Shown here: piece by piece, positions 56,144-64,000 of the stretch
How positions within the stretch are numbered: the first letter of the stretch is position 1
Layout: the number at the start of each line of letters is the position of its first letter
Source of the DNA: Byssovorax sp.
Lineage (GTDB): Bacteria; Myxococcota_A; Polyangia; Polyangiales; Polyangiaceae
DNA: 64,000 bases
Assembly: GCA_025362495.1 (NCBI GenBank)
Contig: JANYGI010000020.1
Span: 1-64,000, forward strand
Direction of reading: 5' to 3'
Made by a program: the position numbers and the translations under genes
Notes under the pieces: generated by a model
The model's input: the letters and a program-made list of their open reading frames with translations, nothing else
The model's database searches: none
What the model was told of the DNA's origin: nothing

Positions 56144-57490
56144 ATGGCCCGCTTCGTCGTCGTCGTCGCGGCGCTCGCGCTCGTCGTCCTCGCCTCGCGT
56201 CCCGCGCGCGCAGCGGAGCCGACGGGGAGCCCGATCGGCATCTACCTCGAGGGCGCCGAGCCCGACGCCGTTCGCGCCGCGCTCGTCGCGGCGATGGCCG
56301 ATCGCTTCCCGCTGATCGAAGGCGCGACGCTCACGCAAGCTCTCACGCGCGAGGGCCTGCGCCTCCCGGTGGGCGCCTCGCTCACGCGGACCAAGCCCGC
56401 CAACACGGCGATCCCGAAGATGCGCAACGCGGCGGCCGCCGTCGGCGCTGACGCGATCATCGCCGGTCGGACGGTGCAGAGCGGCGGCTCCACGACGTCG
56501 TACATCATCTGGATCGATCCGCGCTCCCCCGATCCCAAGCTGGTCAAAGAGGTGAGCCTGACGAGCGATGCCGCCGCCAACAAGGAGGCGATGCTCAAGG
56601 CCCTCGGCGCGCAGCTCGACACCTACTACGCAGCGGGCGCGCCGCTCCCGATGGCCAAGGCCCCTGCCGGCCCCACGGCGCCGACCCCGCCGCCGACGGC
56701 GCCGGTCACGGGCGTCACGGGCGTCACGGGCTCGGAGCCGCCGCCCGTCGGTCCGGGAGGCCGCGAGCACGGCGAGGTGAACACCGCAATCGTGGTAGCC
56801 AATCTGGCCTTCGAGCTCGCCGGGCGCAGCTTCGACTACAAGGACGCTCTCAGCCCCAACACGAGCTCGTATTCGGTCTTCGGCGTGCCGATGCCGTCCG
56901 TCGGCCTCGAGATCTACCCGGGCGCCGCCACGAAGATCCCGGTCCTGCGCGACCTCGGGCTCACGATGCGCTTCGCCCACGCCTTCGGCATCTCGTCGAC
57001 GACGCCCGAAGGCAAGACCGTCGGCACCGGCTGGACGCGCCTCGGCGGCGGCCTGCGCGCGCGGTTCCGGCCGGGCAGCACCAGGGGCGTGATGCTGGGC
57101 TTGAACGCCGGCGTCGACTACCTCCAGTTCAACTTCGACAGCGCGGGCGCCCTCGACGCCTCGGTTCCCGCCGTCACGTACACCTCGCTCCGGGGCGGCG
57201 TCGACGCGCGTATCCCCTTCTGGAGAATGGCACTCTTGCTCGACTTCGGCGCCGACGGGCCGCTCGCCGCGGGCGCCGTCTACAAGCGCTTCCGCGATCC
57301 GAAGGTGGGCGGAATCGACGTCGGCGCGGGCTTCTCGCTCACCCTGGGAGGAGGCTTCGAGCTCCGCCTCCACGGGGACTACACCCGTTACTTCTCCAAG
57401 TTTCATCCGCTCGTCGGCGATCCGTACGTGGCCGGCGGAGCGCTTGACGAGTTCTACGGATTCGGACTGGGCGTGGCCTATGCTTACTGA
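56144..57490 (+). CDS. Exported protein with C-terminal beta-barrel
   Basis: 448 aa from ATG 56144 with signal peptide (VVVVAALALVVLASRPARA-A). Residues ~30-170 form an alpha/beta domain (AVRAALVAAMADRFPLIEG... VGADAIIAGRTVQSGG) like periplasmic domains that precede barrels. A Pro/Thr linker with duplicated GVTGVTG leads to a ~240-residue set of amphipathic strands ending ...FGLGVAYAY. It is probably an outer-membrane protein. The next lipoprotein start lies inside its last codons (11-bp overlap). Confidence 0.7.
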   Translation: MARFVVVVAALALVVLASRPARAAEPTGSPIGIYLEGAEPDAVRAALVAAMADRFPLIEGATLTQALTREGLRLPVGASLTRTKPANTAIPKMRNAAAAVGADAIIAGRTVQSGGSTTSYIIWIDPRSPDPKLVKEVSLTSDAAANKEAMLKALGAQLDTYYAAGAPLPMAKAPAGPTAPTPPPTAPVTGVTGVTGSEPPPVGPGGREHGEVNTAIVVANLAFELAGRSFDYKDALSPNTSSYSVFGVPMPSVGLEIYPGAATKIPVLRDLGLTMRFAHAFGISSTTPEGKTVGTGWTRLGGGLRARFRPGSTRGVMLGLNAGVDYLQFNFDSAGALDASVPAVTYTSLRGGVDARIPFWRMALLLDFGADGPLAAGAVYKRFRDPKVGGIDVGAGFSLTLGGGFELRLHGDYTRYFSKFHPLVGDPYVAGGALDEFYGFGLGVAYAY

Positions 57491-58043
57491 TCGGATCGCG
57501 CTGGCTCTCCTCGGAATGGGCCTGATCACGGCGATGGCCGGCTGTCCGGGCAGCCTCGACAACAAGGCCGACTTCCTCGACGGGGGCCACACCTCGGCGA
57601 GCGCCACCACGGGCACTGGCAGCGTCGATCCCTGCGGCGACGTGCCCGCCGACATCCTCGCTGCCAAGTGCGGCGGCACCGGCTGTCATGGCACCAAGAA
57701 CCCCCAGAACGGCCTCGATCTCGAGTCGCCGGACGTGGCGAGTCGCGTGGTCGGCGTCGCCGCCAAGCTCTGTCCAGGCACGCTGGCGAAGCCCAGCGCT
57801 CCCGGGGACAGCGTCATCTACACCAAGGTACTCTCGACCAACACCTGCGGCGCGCAGATGCCGCTGACCCGCCCCGCGCTGAGCCAGAAGGAGATCGACT
57901 GCCTCAAGACCTGGATTGGCAATCAGGGCTCGAGCACGTCGACGGGCGCGGGCGGCGGTGGAGCCGGCGGCGCGGCCGCAACGACGGGCGCGGCGACGAG
58001 CACGACCAGCGGCCAGACGTCCACCGCTTCGACCGGCCCCTGA
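57480..58043 (+). CDS. Lipoprotein with a CX4CH cytochrome-like motif
   Basis: 187 aa from ATG 57480, which overlaps the upstream stop; lipobox MAGC. The domain reads DILAAKCGGTGCHGTKNPQNGLDLESPD... MPLTRPALSQKEIDCLKTWI, the plan of small myxobacterial and planctomycete c-type-cytochrome-like domains, but the haem motif is C-GGTG-CH (four residues between the cysteines, not two). CX4CH is known as a rarer haem site. A Gly/Ala/Thr/Ser-rich tail of ~45 residues follows. An electron-transfer or surface role is inferred. Confidence 0.75.
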   Translation: MLTDRIALALLGMGLITAMAGCPGSLDNKADFLDGGHTSASATTGTGSVDPCGDVPADILAAKCGGTGCHGTKNPQNGLDLESPDVASRVVGVAAKLCPGTLAKPSAPGDSVIYTKVLSTNTCGAQMPLTRPALSQKEIDCLKTWIGNQGSSTSTGAGGGGAGGAAATTGAATSTTSGQTSTASTGP

Positions 58044-58060
58044 GCGCGACGGACACTCCG

Positions 58061-58083
58061 GCGCTGATTGCCACCGTCAGCGC
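58061..58083. terminator. Short hairpin between convergent genes
   Basis: Seven-base arms (58061-58067 / 58077-58083) with a 9-base loop between the convergent cytochrome-like and M50 genes. It overlaps the M50 stop codon. No T-run. Confidence 0.3.
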
Positions 58084-58652
58084 ACTTTGCGGTTCCTGAC
58101 CAGCTGGGCCATCTCGTCTTCCAGCTCGCGCGCGCGCTTGCGGAGGGACGCGCGCCGGATCGTCGTCCACAGACTCCCGATGTTCGACGGCGCGAACACC
58201 CGCCACGCGTGCCATCCGTCGAGCGCGGGGATCGGGAGCAGGTTGAAGGCGATGAGCATCACGTTCACCGACACCAGCGTCGTCTCCGCTTCGACCACCA
58301 GCGCCGGCGCCTTCGGCGGTAGCAGCGCTCCCAGGGCGAGCCCGAGCAGCAGCAGCGGGACCTGCGCAAGGACGCCGCCCCACGCGATGATCGCTCGCTG
58401 CGTCGGCGTGGCGTGGCCGGCCCAGGTGCATTCGCCCCCGGTCCCCGTGAGGACGATCGAGTACACGACGAGGCTGAATCGGCGCACCAGGAAGGCGTGC
58501 CCGGCCTCGTGGATCAGGATGATCGCCGCGAGGACGAGCCACCCGACCAGCCGGAATTGAAAGCCGAAGAAGAGGAGAAAGCCGATCGGGGCGCTCCAGT
58601 GAATCGACACCGGAACGCCCCGCCAGCTGCCAATCCGTAGTGTGCCCTTCAC
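58077..58652 (-). CDS. M50 (site-2 protease-like) membrane metalloprotease
   Basis: 191 aa with about four membrane helices. The zinc site is HEAGH (H48, H52) in IILIHEAGHAFLVRR, and the third ligand is in NLLPIPALDGWHA (the NxxPxxxLDG box). It has the short plan of SpoIVFB-like / YwhC-like members, without PDZ or CBS domains. It should cleave a membrane protein within the bilayer; the target is unknown. Confidence 0.88.
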   Translation of the reverse strand: MKGTLRIGSWRGVPVSIHWSAPIGFLLFFGFQFRLVGWLVLAAIILIHEAGHAFLVRRFSLVVYSIVLTGTGGECTWAGHATPTQRAIIAWGGVLAQVPLLLLGLALGALLPPKAPALVVEAETTLVSVNVMLIAFNLLPIPALDGWHAWRVFAPSNIGSLWTTIRRASLRKRARELEDEMAQLVRNRKVR

Positions 58653-58847
58653 CCCTCACGGGGTAGCACCGCGCGACGATCAGCACAATCCGCGCGGTGA
58701 TCCGCGGCGCCGCGAGCCCGCGCGGCGATTGCCCTCACGAGGCGAGCTGCGAGTCTCGCGCCGGGAGAGCTGCGATGGCCCGGAGATCCAGCCTCGGTCG
58801 GCGTGGATCCCCGCGCCAGCGGGCGATGCCGAGGTCCGGCGCCGAGC

Positions 58848-59318
58848 TCAGCAGCCGTAGCCGTAGCCGCCGCATCCACCGTATCCGTAGACCGGATAGC
58901 CGTAGACCGGATAGCCGTAGACGGGATAGCCATAGCCGCCGTAACCGCCATAGCCGCCATAACCGCCATAACCGCCATAACCGCCGTAGCCGCCGTAGCC
59001 GAGGCCATAGCCGCCGAAGCCGCGGCCGAAGCCGCCCCCGCCGAAGCCGCCCCCGCCGAAGCCGCGGCCGAAGCCGCCGAATCCGAACCCGCGACCCCAG
59101 AGTGCCTCCTTGCTCTCGCCGGTGACCTCCTTGGAAGCGGCGCTGTCATCACTCTTCGTGAGCCCCTGCTCGTCGGCCTGCGTCGCGTCGTCGGCGACGA
59201 TGGATTGGTCGTCCGTATCAGCACTCTTGTCGTCGGTCGCCACCGCGCATCCCAGGCCGAGCAGCGACGACGAGGCCAGGAGAGCCACGGCCCCCGCCAG
59301 GTTTCTCGTATAGCTCAT
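58848..59318 (-). CDS. Glycine/tyrosine-rich repeat lipoprotein
   Basis: 156 aa. Lipobox LLGLGC, then an acidic Asp/Ser/Ala region (~60 residues), then a repeat tail with FGRGFGGGGFGGGG, many GGY triplets (YGGYGGYGG...) and three YGYPV units, ending GCGGYGYGC. Such Gly/Tyr-rich tails are adhesive or structural in other systems. The repeats are also visible in DNA (58885-59001), so length should vary between strains. The surface role is inference. Confidence 0.7.
   Translation of the reverse strand: MSYTRNLAGAVALLASSSLLGLGCAVATDDKSADTDDQSIVADDATQADEQGLTKSDDSAASKEVTGESKEALWGRGFGFGGFGRGFGGGGFGGGGFGRGFGGYGLGYGGYGGYGGYGGYGGYGGYGGYGYPVYGYPVYGYPVYGYGGCGGYGYGC
58885..59001. repeat. Tandem repeats inside the Gly/Tyr-rich gene
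   Basis: Three 15-bp units (58885-58929, one mismatch in the third) encode the YGYPV block. Eight 9-bp units of the form cc(a/g)ta(g/a)ccg (58930-59001) encode the GGY triplets. Both periods are multiples of three. Confidence 0.9.
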
Positions 59319-59662
59319 TTTGCCATGCTCCTTCTATCGAACCTTCACGGTCCCCCGTGCCCCCGGTCGACGCGATGTCACGGCCTCCTGGCCGCGCCAT
59401 CGCACCGGGCAGTCACCAGGTGCATTTAGGTTGAGCGACCCGGAACGTCCACCGGCCTCGCCGTGGCTCGTTGCGCTCACGAACGACCTTTGCGCGTTCA
59501 CCGAGGATCACGGCGGATCCACCCCCGGATTCGCAGCGCGGCTCGCGTGGAGATACGGCCGAAGATACGACGTGAGGAGAGAGGAAGAGAGGAGAGTCGG
59601 CTCGACGGAGGACTCGAGAGCAGGACGGCCCGGGAGAGGCCTTCACCGCATCTCGACGTGAA
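59319..59662. other. Gap without recognised genes
   Basis: About 340 bp upstream of the Gly-rich lipoprotein gene and downstream of the gene at 59663-60439. Only low-complexity shadow frames are present. It should carry the promoter for the minus-strand lipoprotein. Confidence 0.4.
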
Positions 59663-60439
59663 TCAGAATTGCCAGGAGAGCGAGCCTCCGGTCGCGCCGA
59701 CGTGGAGGAGCGGCGCGAGGCTCGCGGGCGCCTTCGGCGGGGCGGCGCCGGGCGCCTCGGTCGTCGTCTTGCGGACGGGCACGCGACGCCCGCCGATCAT
59801 CCAGAGCGGGATGCCGATCGCCGCGACGATGCCGCCGGTCACCAGCGTCGCGATCCCGGCGTTGCGCATCGGCGCGTCGTCGATCGAGCAGCAGTACGCG
59901 GGGCCGTCGCGGTACACGTCGACGCGCTCCTTCGCGACCGACATCAAGATAGATCCGGTGATCAGCGTGGCGACGCCGCCGACAGCCGCGACGATCCCCG
60001 CTGTCATCAGCTTGCGGTTGACCGGCTCCTTCGGCACGGGTGGCGGGAGCGAAAAAGGCTGTTCCTGCCGGTAAATCGCGACGGATGGCGGCGCCGCGGG
60101 CGCGTAGGGCGCGTACTGCGGCCAGTATCCCGGCGGTGGCTGCGGGCCCCACTGCGGCGGCGGCTGGCCCCACTGCGCGGGCGGCGGGCCCCACGCGGGC
60201 GGGCCCGGCGCGTACGCGGGCGCGACCGGAGCGATCGGAGCGACCGCGGGCGAGGGCACCATCGGCGCGCTCGGCGGCGCGACCACCACGTCGAGCGCGT
60301 CGCGTGACGGCGCGGGAGCGAGCGGCGGCGGCGCGGGCTGGGCCGACGCGACGCCGGCGAGCGCGAAGATCACGGCGATCACGGGCGCGGCGACCCCGGG
60401 AAATGAAGGGCGCCGAAAAGAAAGCGAAGGGGAGAGCAT
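59663..60439 (-). CDS. Exported proline-rich protein with two membrane helices
   Basis: 258 aa. Signal peptide (VIAVIFALAGVASA-Q), then a Pro/Ala/Trp/Gln-rich stretch with PPPAQWGQPPPQWGP-like repeats to about residue 125, then two hydrophobic helices (LMTAGIVAAVGGVATLITGSIL and AGIATLVTGGIVAAIGIPLWMIGG) flanking a CC pair. Proteins of this kind (Pro-rich, 'GGR' after the second helix) are frequent in myxobacteria, with unknown role. It is divergent from rpsL. Confidence 0.7.
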   Translation of the reverse strand: MLSPSLSFRRPSFPGVAAPVIAVIFALAGVASAQPAPPPLAPAPSRDALDVVVAPPSAPMVPSPAVAPIAPVAPAYAPGPPAWGPPPAQWGQPPPQWGPQPPPGYWPQYAPYAPAAPPSVAIYRQEQPFSLPPPVPKEPVNRKLMTAGIVAAVGGVATLITGSILMSVAKERVDVYRDGPAYCCSIDDAPMRNAGIATLVTGGIVAAIGIPLWMIGGRRVPVRKTTTEAPGAAPPKAPASLAPLLHVGATGGSLSWQF

Positions 60440-60614
60440 TTGTGGTCCTTGAGAGCGCGGAATCGAGGTAAGGGAGCGCCGAGGAGAAGCGGCGCGCCGC
60501 CTCTCCCTCCACGAAACCCGGGACGCCCGGCAGTGTCAAGGTTCGCTCTTCTTCGCGATGCACGCGACGAAGACCTCGAGCCAATGGCCCCTCCGTGATC
60601 GTTGTGTTCACGTC

Positions 60615-60642
60615 TTGACAGGCGGACCTCCCCGAGTATCCT
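60615..60642 (+). promoter_or_regulatory. Sigma70-type promoter of the str operon
   Basis: A consensus -35 box TTGACA (60615-60620), a 16-bp spacer and a -10 box TATCCT (60637-60642) lie 40 bp before the rpsL ATG. Transcription would start near 60649. Confidence 0.75.
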
Positions 60643-60681
60643 GCGCGTCCCCCATCCTCCCCCCAGGGCAACAGCTCGACA

Positions 60682-61080
60682 ATGCCGACCATTAGCCAGC
60701 TCATCCGCCAAGGCCGCGAGGCCGCTCGTTACAAGACGGCGTCCCCCGCGCTCAAGTCGTGCCCGCAGCGGCGCGGCGTCTGCGTCCGCGTGTACACGAC
60801 GACCCCGAAGAAGCCGAACTCGGCGCTCCGCAAGGTCTGCCGCGTCCGCCTGACGAACGGCATGGAAGTCACCAGCTACATCCCGGGCGAGGGGCACAAT
60901 CTTCAGGAGCACTCGGTCGTCCTGATCCGCGGCGGCCGCGTCAAGGACCTCCCCGGCGTGCGCTACCACGTCGTCCGCGGCACCCTCGACGCGTCCGGCG
61001 CCGCGGGCCCGAGCTCGACGAACAAGGCGACGCGCAACCGCAAGCGCTCGAAGTACGGCGTCAAGCGCCCGAAGAAGTAG
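60682..61080 (+). CDS. rpsL: 30S ribosomal protein S12
   Basis: 132 aa, a little longer than the usual 123-125 because of a basic C-terminal end ([14 protein letters not shown]). Family blocks: [73 protein letters not shown]. The two loops where streptomycin-resistance changes arise (TPKKPNS and GRVKDLPG) carry the ordinary Lys residues. S12 shapes the decoding centre. First gene of the str operon, with promoter at 60615-60642. Confidence 0.98.
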   Translation: MPTISQLIRQGREAARYKTASPALKSCPQRRGVCVRVYTTTPKKPNSALRKVCRVRLTNGMEVTSYIPGEGHNLQEHSVVLIRGGRVKDLPGVRYHVVRGTLDASGAAGPSSTNKATRNRKRSKYGVKRPKK

Positions 61081-61084
61081 TTCA

Positions 61085-61265
61085 CCATCGGGGCCGGCGA
61101 CGGCCTCGATGGGGCCGCAAGCGGCCCCAGTCACGTTGGGGTCGTGACCGACCCCAAACCCCCGGCCGGCTCCGCCGTCCGATTTTCCAGAGGGAGCCTT
61201 TGAAAAGGCTCCACGACCCGGCTGGCTCGCCAGCCGACTTGAGATGAGGTTGCTCGCAACCTCAT
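61085..61265 (+). promoter_or_regulatory. Array of six consecutive hairpins between rpsL and rpsG
   Basis: Stems: (0) 61085-61096/61101-61112, 12 bp with one G-U and a GCGA (GNRA) loop; (1) 61111-61117/61122-61128, loop CAAG; (2) 61136-61144/61149-61157, 9 bp, loop TGAC; (3) 61193-61200/61205-61212, 8 bp, loop TGAA; (4) 61219-61225/61230-61236, loop CTCG; (5) 61244-61252/61257-61265, 9 bp, loop CTCG. Stems 0 and 1 overlap by two bases. All but stem 0 are perfectly paired. The spacer is 275 bp and rpsG starts at 61356, so this RNA should be heavily folded in the operon mRNA. A role in attenuation, processing or S7 autoregulation is possible. Confidence 0.75.
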
Positions 61266-61355
61266 AGCCCGAGGCCGGAGAGCCGACCAAGTGGGCGTGA
61301 ACCCGAGCGAGTCCGCACGGACCCGCAGCACCAGCTCGTCAGAAAGAACGCTCCA

Positions 61356-61826
61356 ATGCCCCGTCGCCGAGAAGTACCGAAGCGGAAGATCATCCCCGAC
61401 CCGAAGTTCAAGGACAAGCTGGTCGCGAAGTTCACGAACTCGCTCATGCTGAGCGGCAAGAAGGCCACCGCGGAGGGTATCCTCTACGGCGCGTTCGACA
61501 TCGTGAAGGAGCGCTTCAAGGAAGAGCCGATCGAGGTCTTCCGCAAGGCCCTCGACAACGTCAAGCCGAAGCTCGAAGTGAAGAGCCGGCGCGTCGGCGG
61601 CGCGACCTACCAGGTCCCCGTCGAGGTTCGCCCCGAGCGCCGCGTCGCCCTCGCCATGCGCTGGCTCGTGACGTACTCGCGCAGCCGCGGCGAGAAGACG
61701 ATGCGTGAGCGCCTCGCCGGCGAGCTCGTCGACGCCGCCCAGAACCGCGGCAACGCGGTGAAGAAGAAGGACGACACGCACAAGATGGCCGAGGCCAACA
61801 AGGCCTTCGCCCACTACCGCTGGTAG
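61356..61826 (+). CDS. rpsG: 30S ribosomal protein S7
   Basis: 156 aa, standard length. Family blocks: [65 protein letters not shown] and [24 protein letters not shown]7 binds the 3' major domain of 16S rRNA and nucleates head assembly. In E. coli it represses its own operon by binding the rpsL-rpsG spacer; the folded spacer here invites comparison. Confidence 0.98.
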   Translation: MPRRREVPKRKIIPDPKFKDKLVAKFTNSLMLSGKKATAEGILYGAFDIVKERFKEEPIEVFRKALDNVKPKLEVKSRRVGGATYQVPVEVRPERRVALAMRWLVTYSRSRGEKTMRERLAGELVDAAQNRGNAVKKKDDTHKMAEANKAFAHYRW

Positions 61827-61834
61827 TGAAAAAG

Positions 61835-61856
61835 ACGGGGCCGACGGCGGCCTCGT
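61835..61856 (+). terminator. Terminator- or attenuator-like hairpin after rpsG
   Basis: Nine-pair stem (61835-61843 / 61848-61856, one G-U), loop ACGG, followed by ttctttg. The inner arms CGGGGCCG / CGGCCTCG are identical to those of the first hairpin after rpsL (61089-61096 / 61101-61108). Confidence 0.6.
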
Positions 61857-62061
61857 TTCTTTGCGTTCGGTCTGGTCGAGTCGGCCACCCTCGGTAAACC
61901 TCCAACTGTCGGAGATGCGTAGCGAGATGTTTTTCGGGACATAAGGATCGGGTTACTCCGCTGCTCCTTGCAGGCTTGTTTCCTCGGGCGATTCGCTCGA
62001 AGAACTCCGCAGGAGCGAGATACGCGAAGCAGTACCCCGACGCCCTCTCCAGGTTCTTCGA

Positions 62062-62085
62062 GCCTCGCCAAAAATGCGGCGAGGC
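62062..62085 (+). promoter_or_regulatory. Hairpin in the fusA leader
   Basis: Perfect 8-bp stem gcctcgcc / ggcgaggc (62062-62069 / 62078-62085) with an A-rich loop (aaaaatgc), 111 bases before the fusA start. Confidence 0.5.
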
Positions 62086-62196
62086 AGAGCGCGGACTGCC
62101 CCGAAACGGGCGCCACGTGGAACAGACTGGAGGGGGTGTCTTGTATCCGGAGTCTCAAAAACCCGCACCGCACCCCCCGGAACCCGGAGAACGAAC

Positions 62197-64000
<1,804 letters not shown>

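Larger units (their letters stand above)
61827..62196. other. Long rpsG-fusA spacer with hairpins
   Basis: 370 bp, unusually long for this operon. It contains a terminator-like hairpin (61835-61856) and a perfect 8-bp hairpin (62062-62085). No tRNA or protein gene is recognised. A separate fusA promoter may lie here, but no consensus boxes were found. Confidence 0.6.

Noticed and set aside
58930..59001. Short regular repeats that might suggest a CRISPR array
   Set aside because: Units are 9 bp, directly abutting, with no spacers, and lie in frame inside a Gly/Tyr-rich gene.
61827..62196. Possible tRNA gene in the rpsG-fusA spacer
   Set aside because: Hairpins are present but no T-arm GGTTCGA-type sequence or cloverleaf could be found.

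Overview
The window is GC-rich DNA with nearly back-to-back genes and G/C-ending codons. It carries hallmarks of a myxobacterium (Myxococcota, probably Polyangiales/Sorangiineae): many lipoproteins with Gly/Ser/Thr-rich linkers after the lipobox, Hanks-type Ser/Thr kinases, a MYXO-CTERM-like tail (43.7 kb), type IV pilus genes and very many secreted proteins of unknown role. The taxonomic call is inference from gene content and style. No rRNA, tRNA, CRISPR array, insertion sequence or phage gene was seen.

Layout. 0-9 kb: serine hydrolase, pilC-pilS, an MlaC-like lipid carrier with a good terminator, and a TPR protein overlapping aspartate kinase. 9-15 kb: Cys-rich lipoprotein, a 21-bp tandem repeat coding heptads, a terpene synthase coupled to a SpoIIAA-like protein, a UBP zinc finger and a methyltransferase. 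14.3-21.2 kb (minus): a tightly overlapping operon of a zinc-ribbon membrane protein with repeated T-[IM]-V-G motifs, a transmembrane Ser/Thr kinase, a secreted beta-propeller, aat and a small membrane protein. 21-31 kb: secreted proteins (FGE-like, copper-monooxygenase-like, PNGase F-like, CAP), a second kinase and disrupted genes. 31-41 kb: mostly housekeeping (FadD-type ligase, miaB, gamma-carbonic anhydrase, thiS, ppk1, adenylate-kinase-like). 41-52 kb: glycosidase-like MYXO-CTERM protein, M15 peptidase, a DUF574-type methyltransferase and a propeller/propeller/outer-membrane-protein operon. 52-58 kb: a secreted operon with a CxxCH protein, a Tat-exported DUF1501-like protein, an outer-membrane protein and a CX4CH lipoprotein. 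60.6-64 kb: the str operon (rpsL, rpsG, fusA running off the end) behind a good sigma70-type promoter.

Two patterns stand out. First, a chain of six back-to-back hairpins fills most of the rpsL-rpsG spacer, and the core of the first recurs, with identical arms, after rpsG. Second, several genes are broken: a kinase and a beta-barrel gene both cut at one junction near 27.345 kb, a 3' remnant at 43.8 kb, an alpha/beta hydrolase that has lost its nucleophile region (52.0 kb), and two genes with single-base frame breaks (21.5 kb; 45.4 and 45.6 kb). The frame breaks sit in short homopolymers and could be sequencing errors; the truncations look like true deletions or assembly joins.
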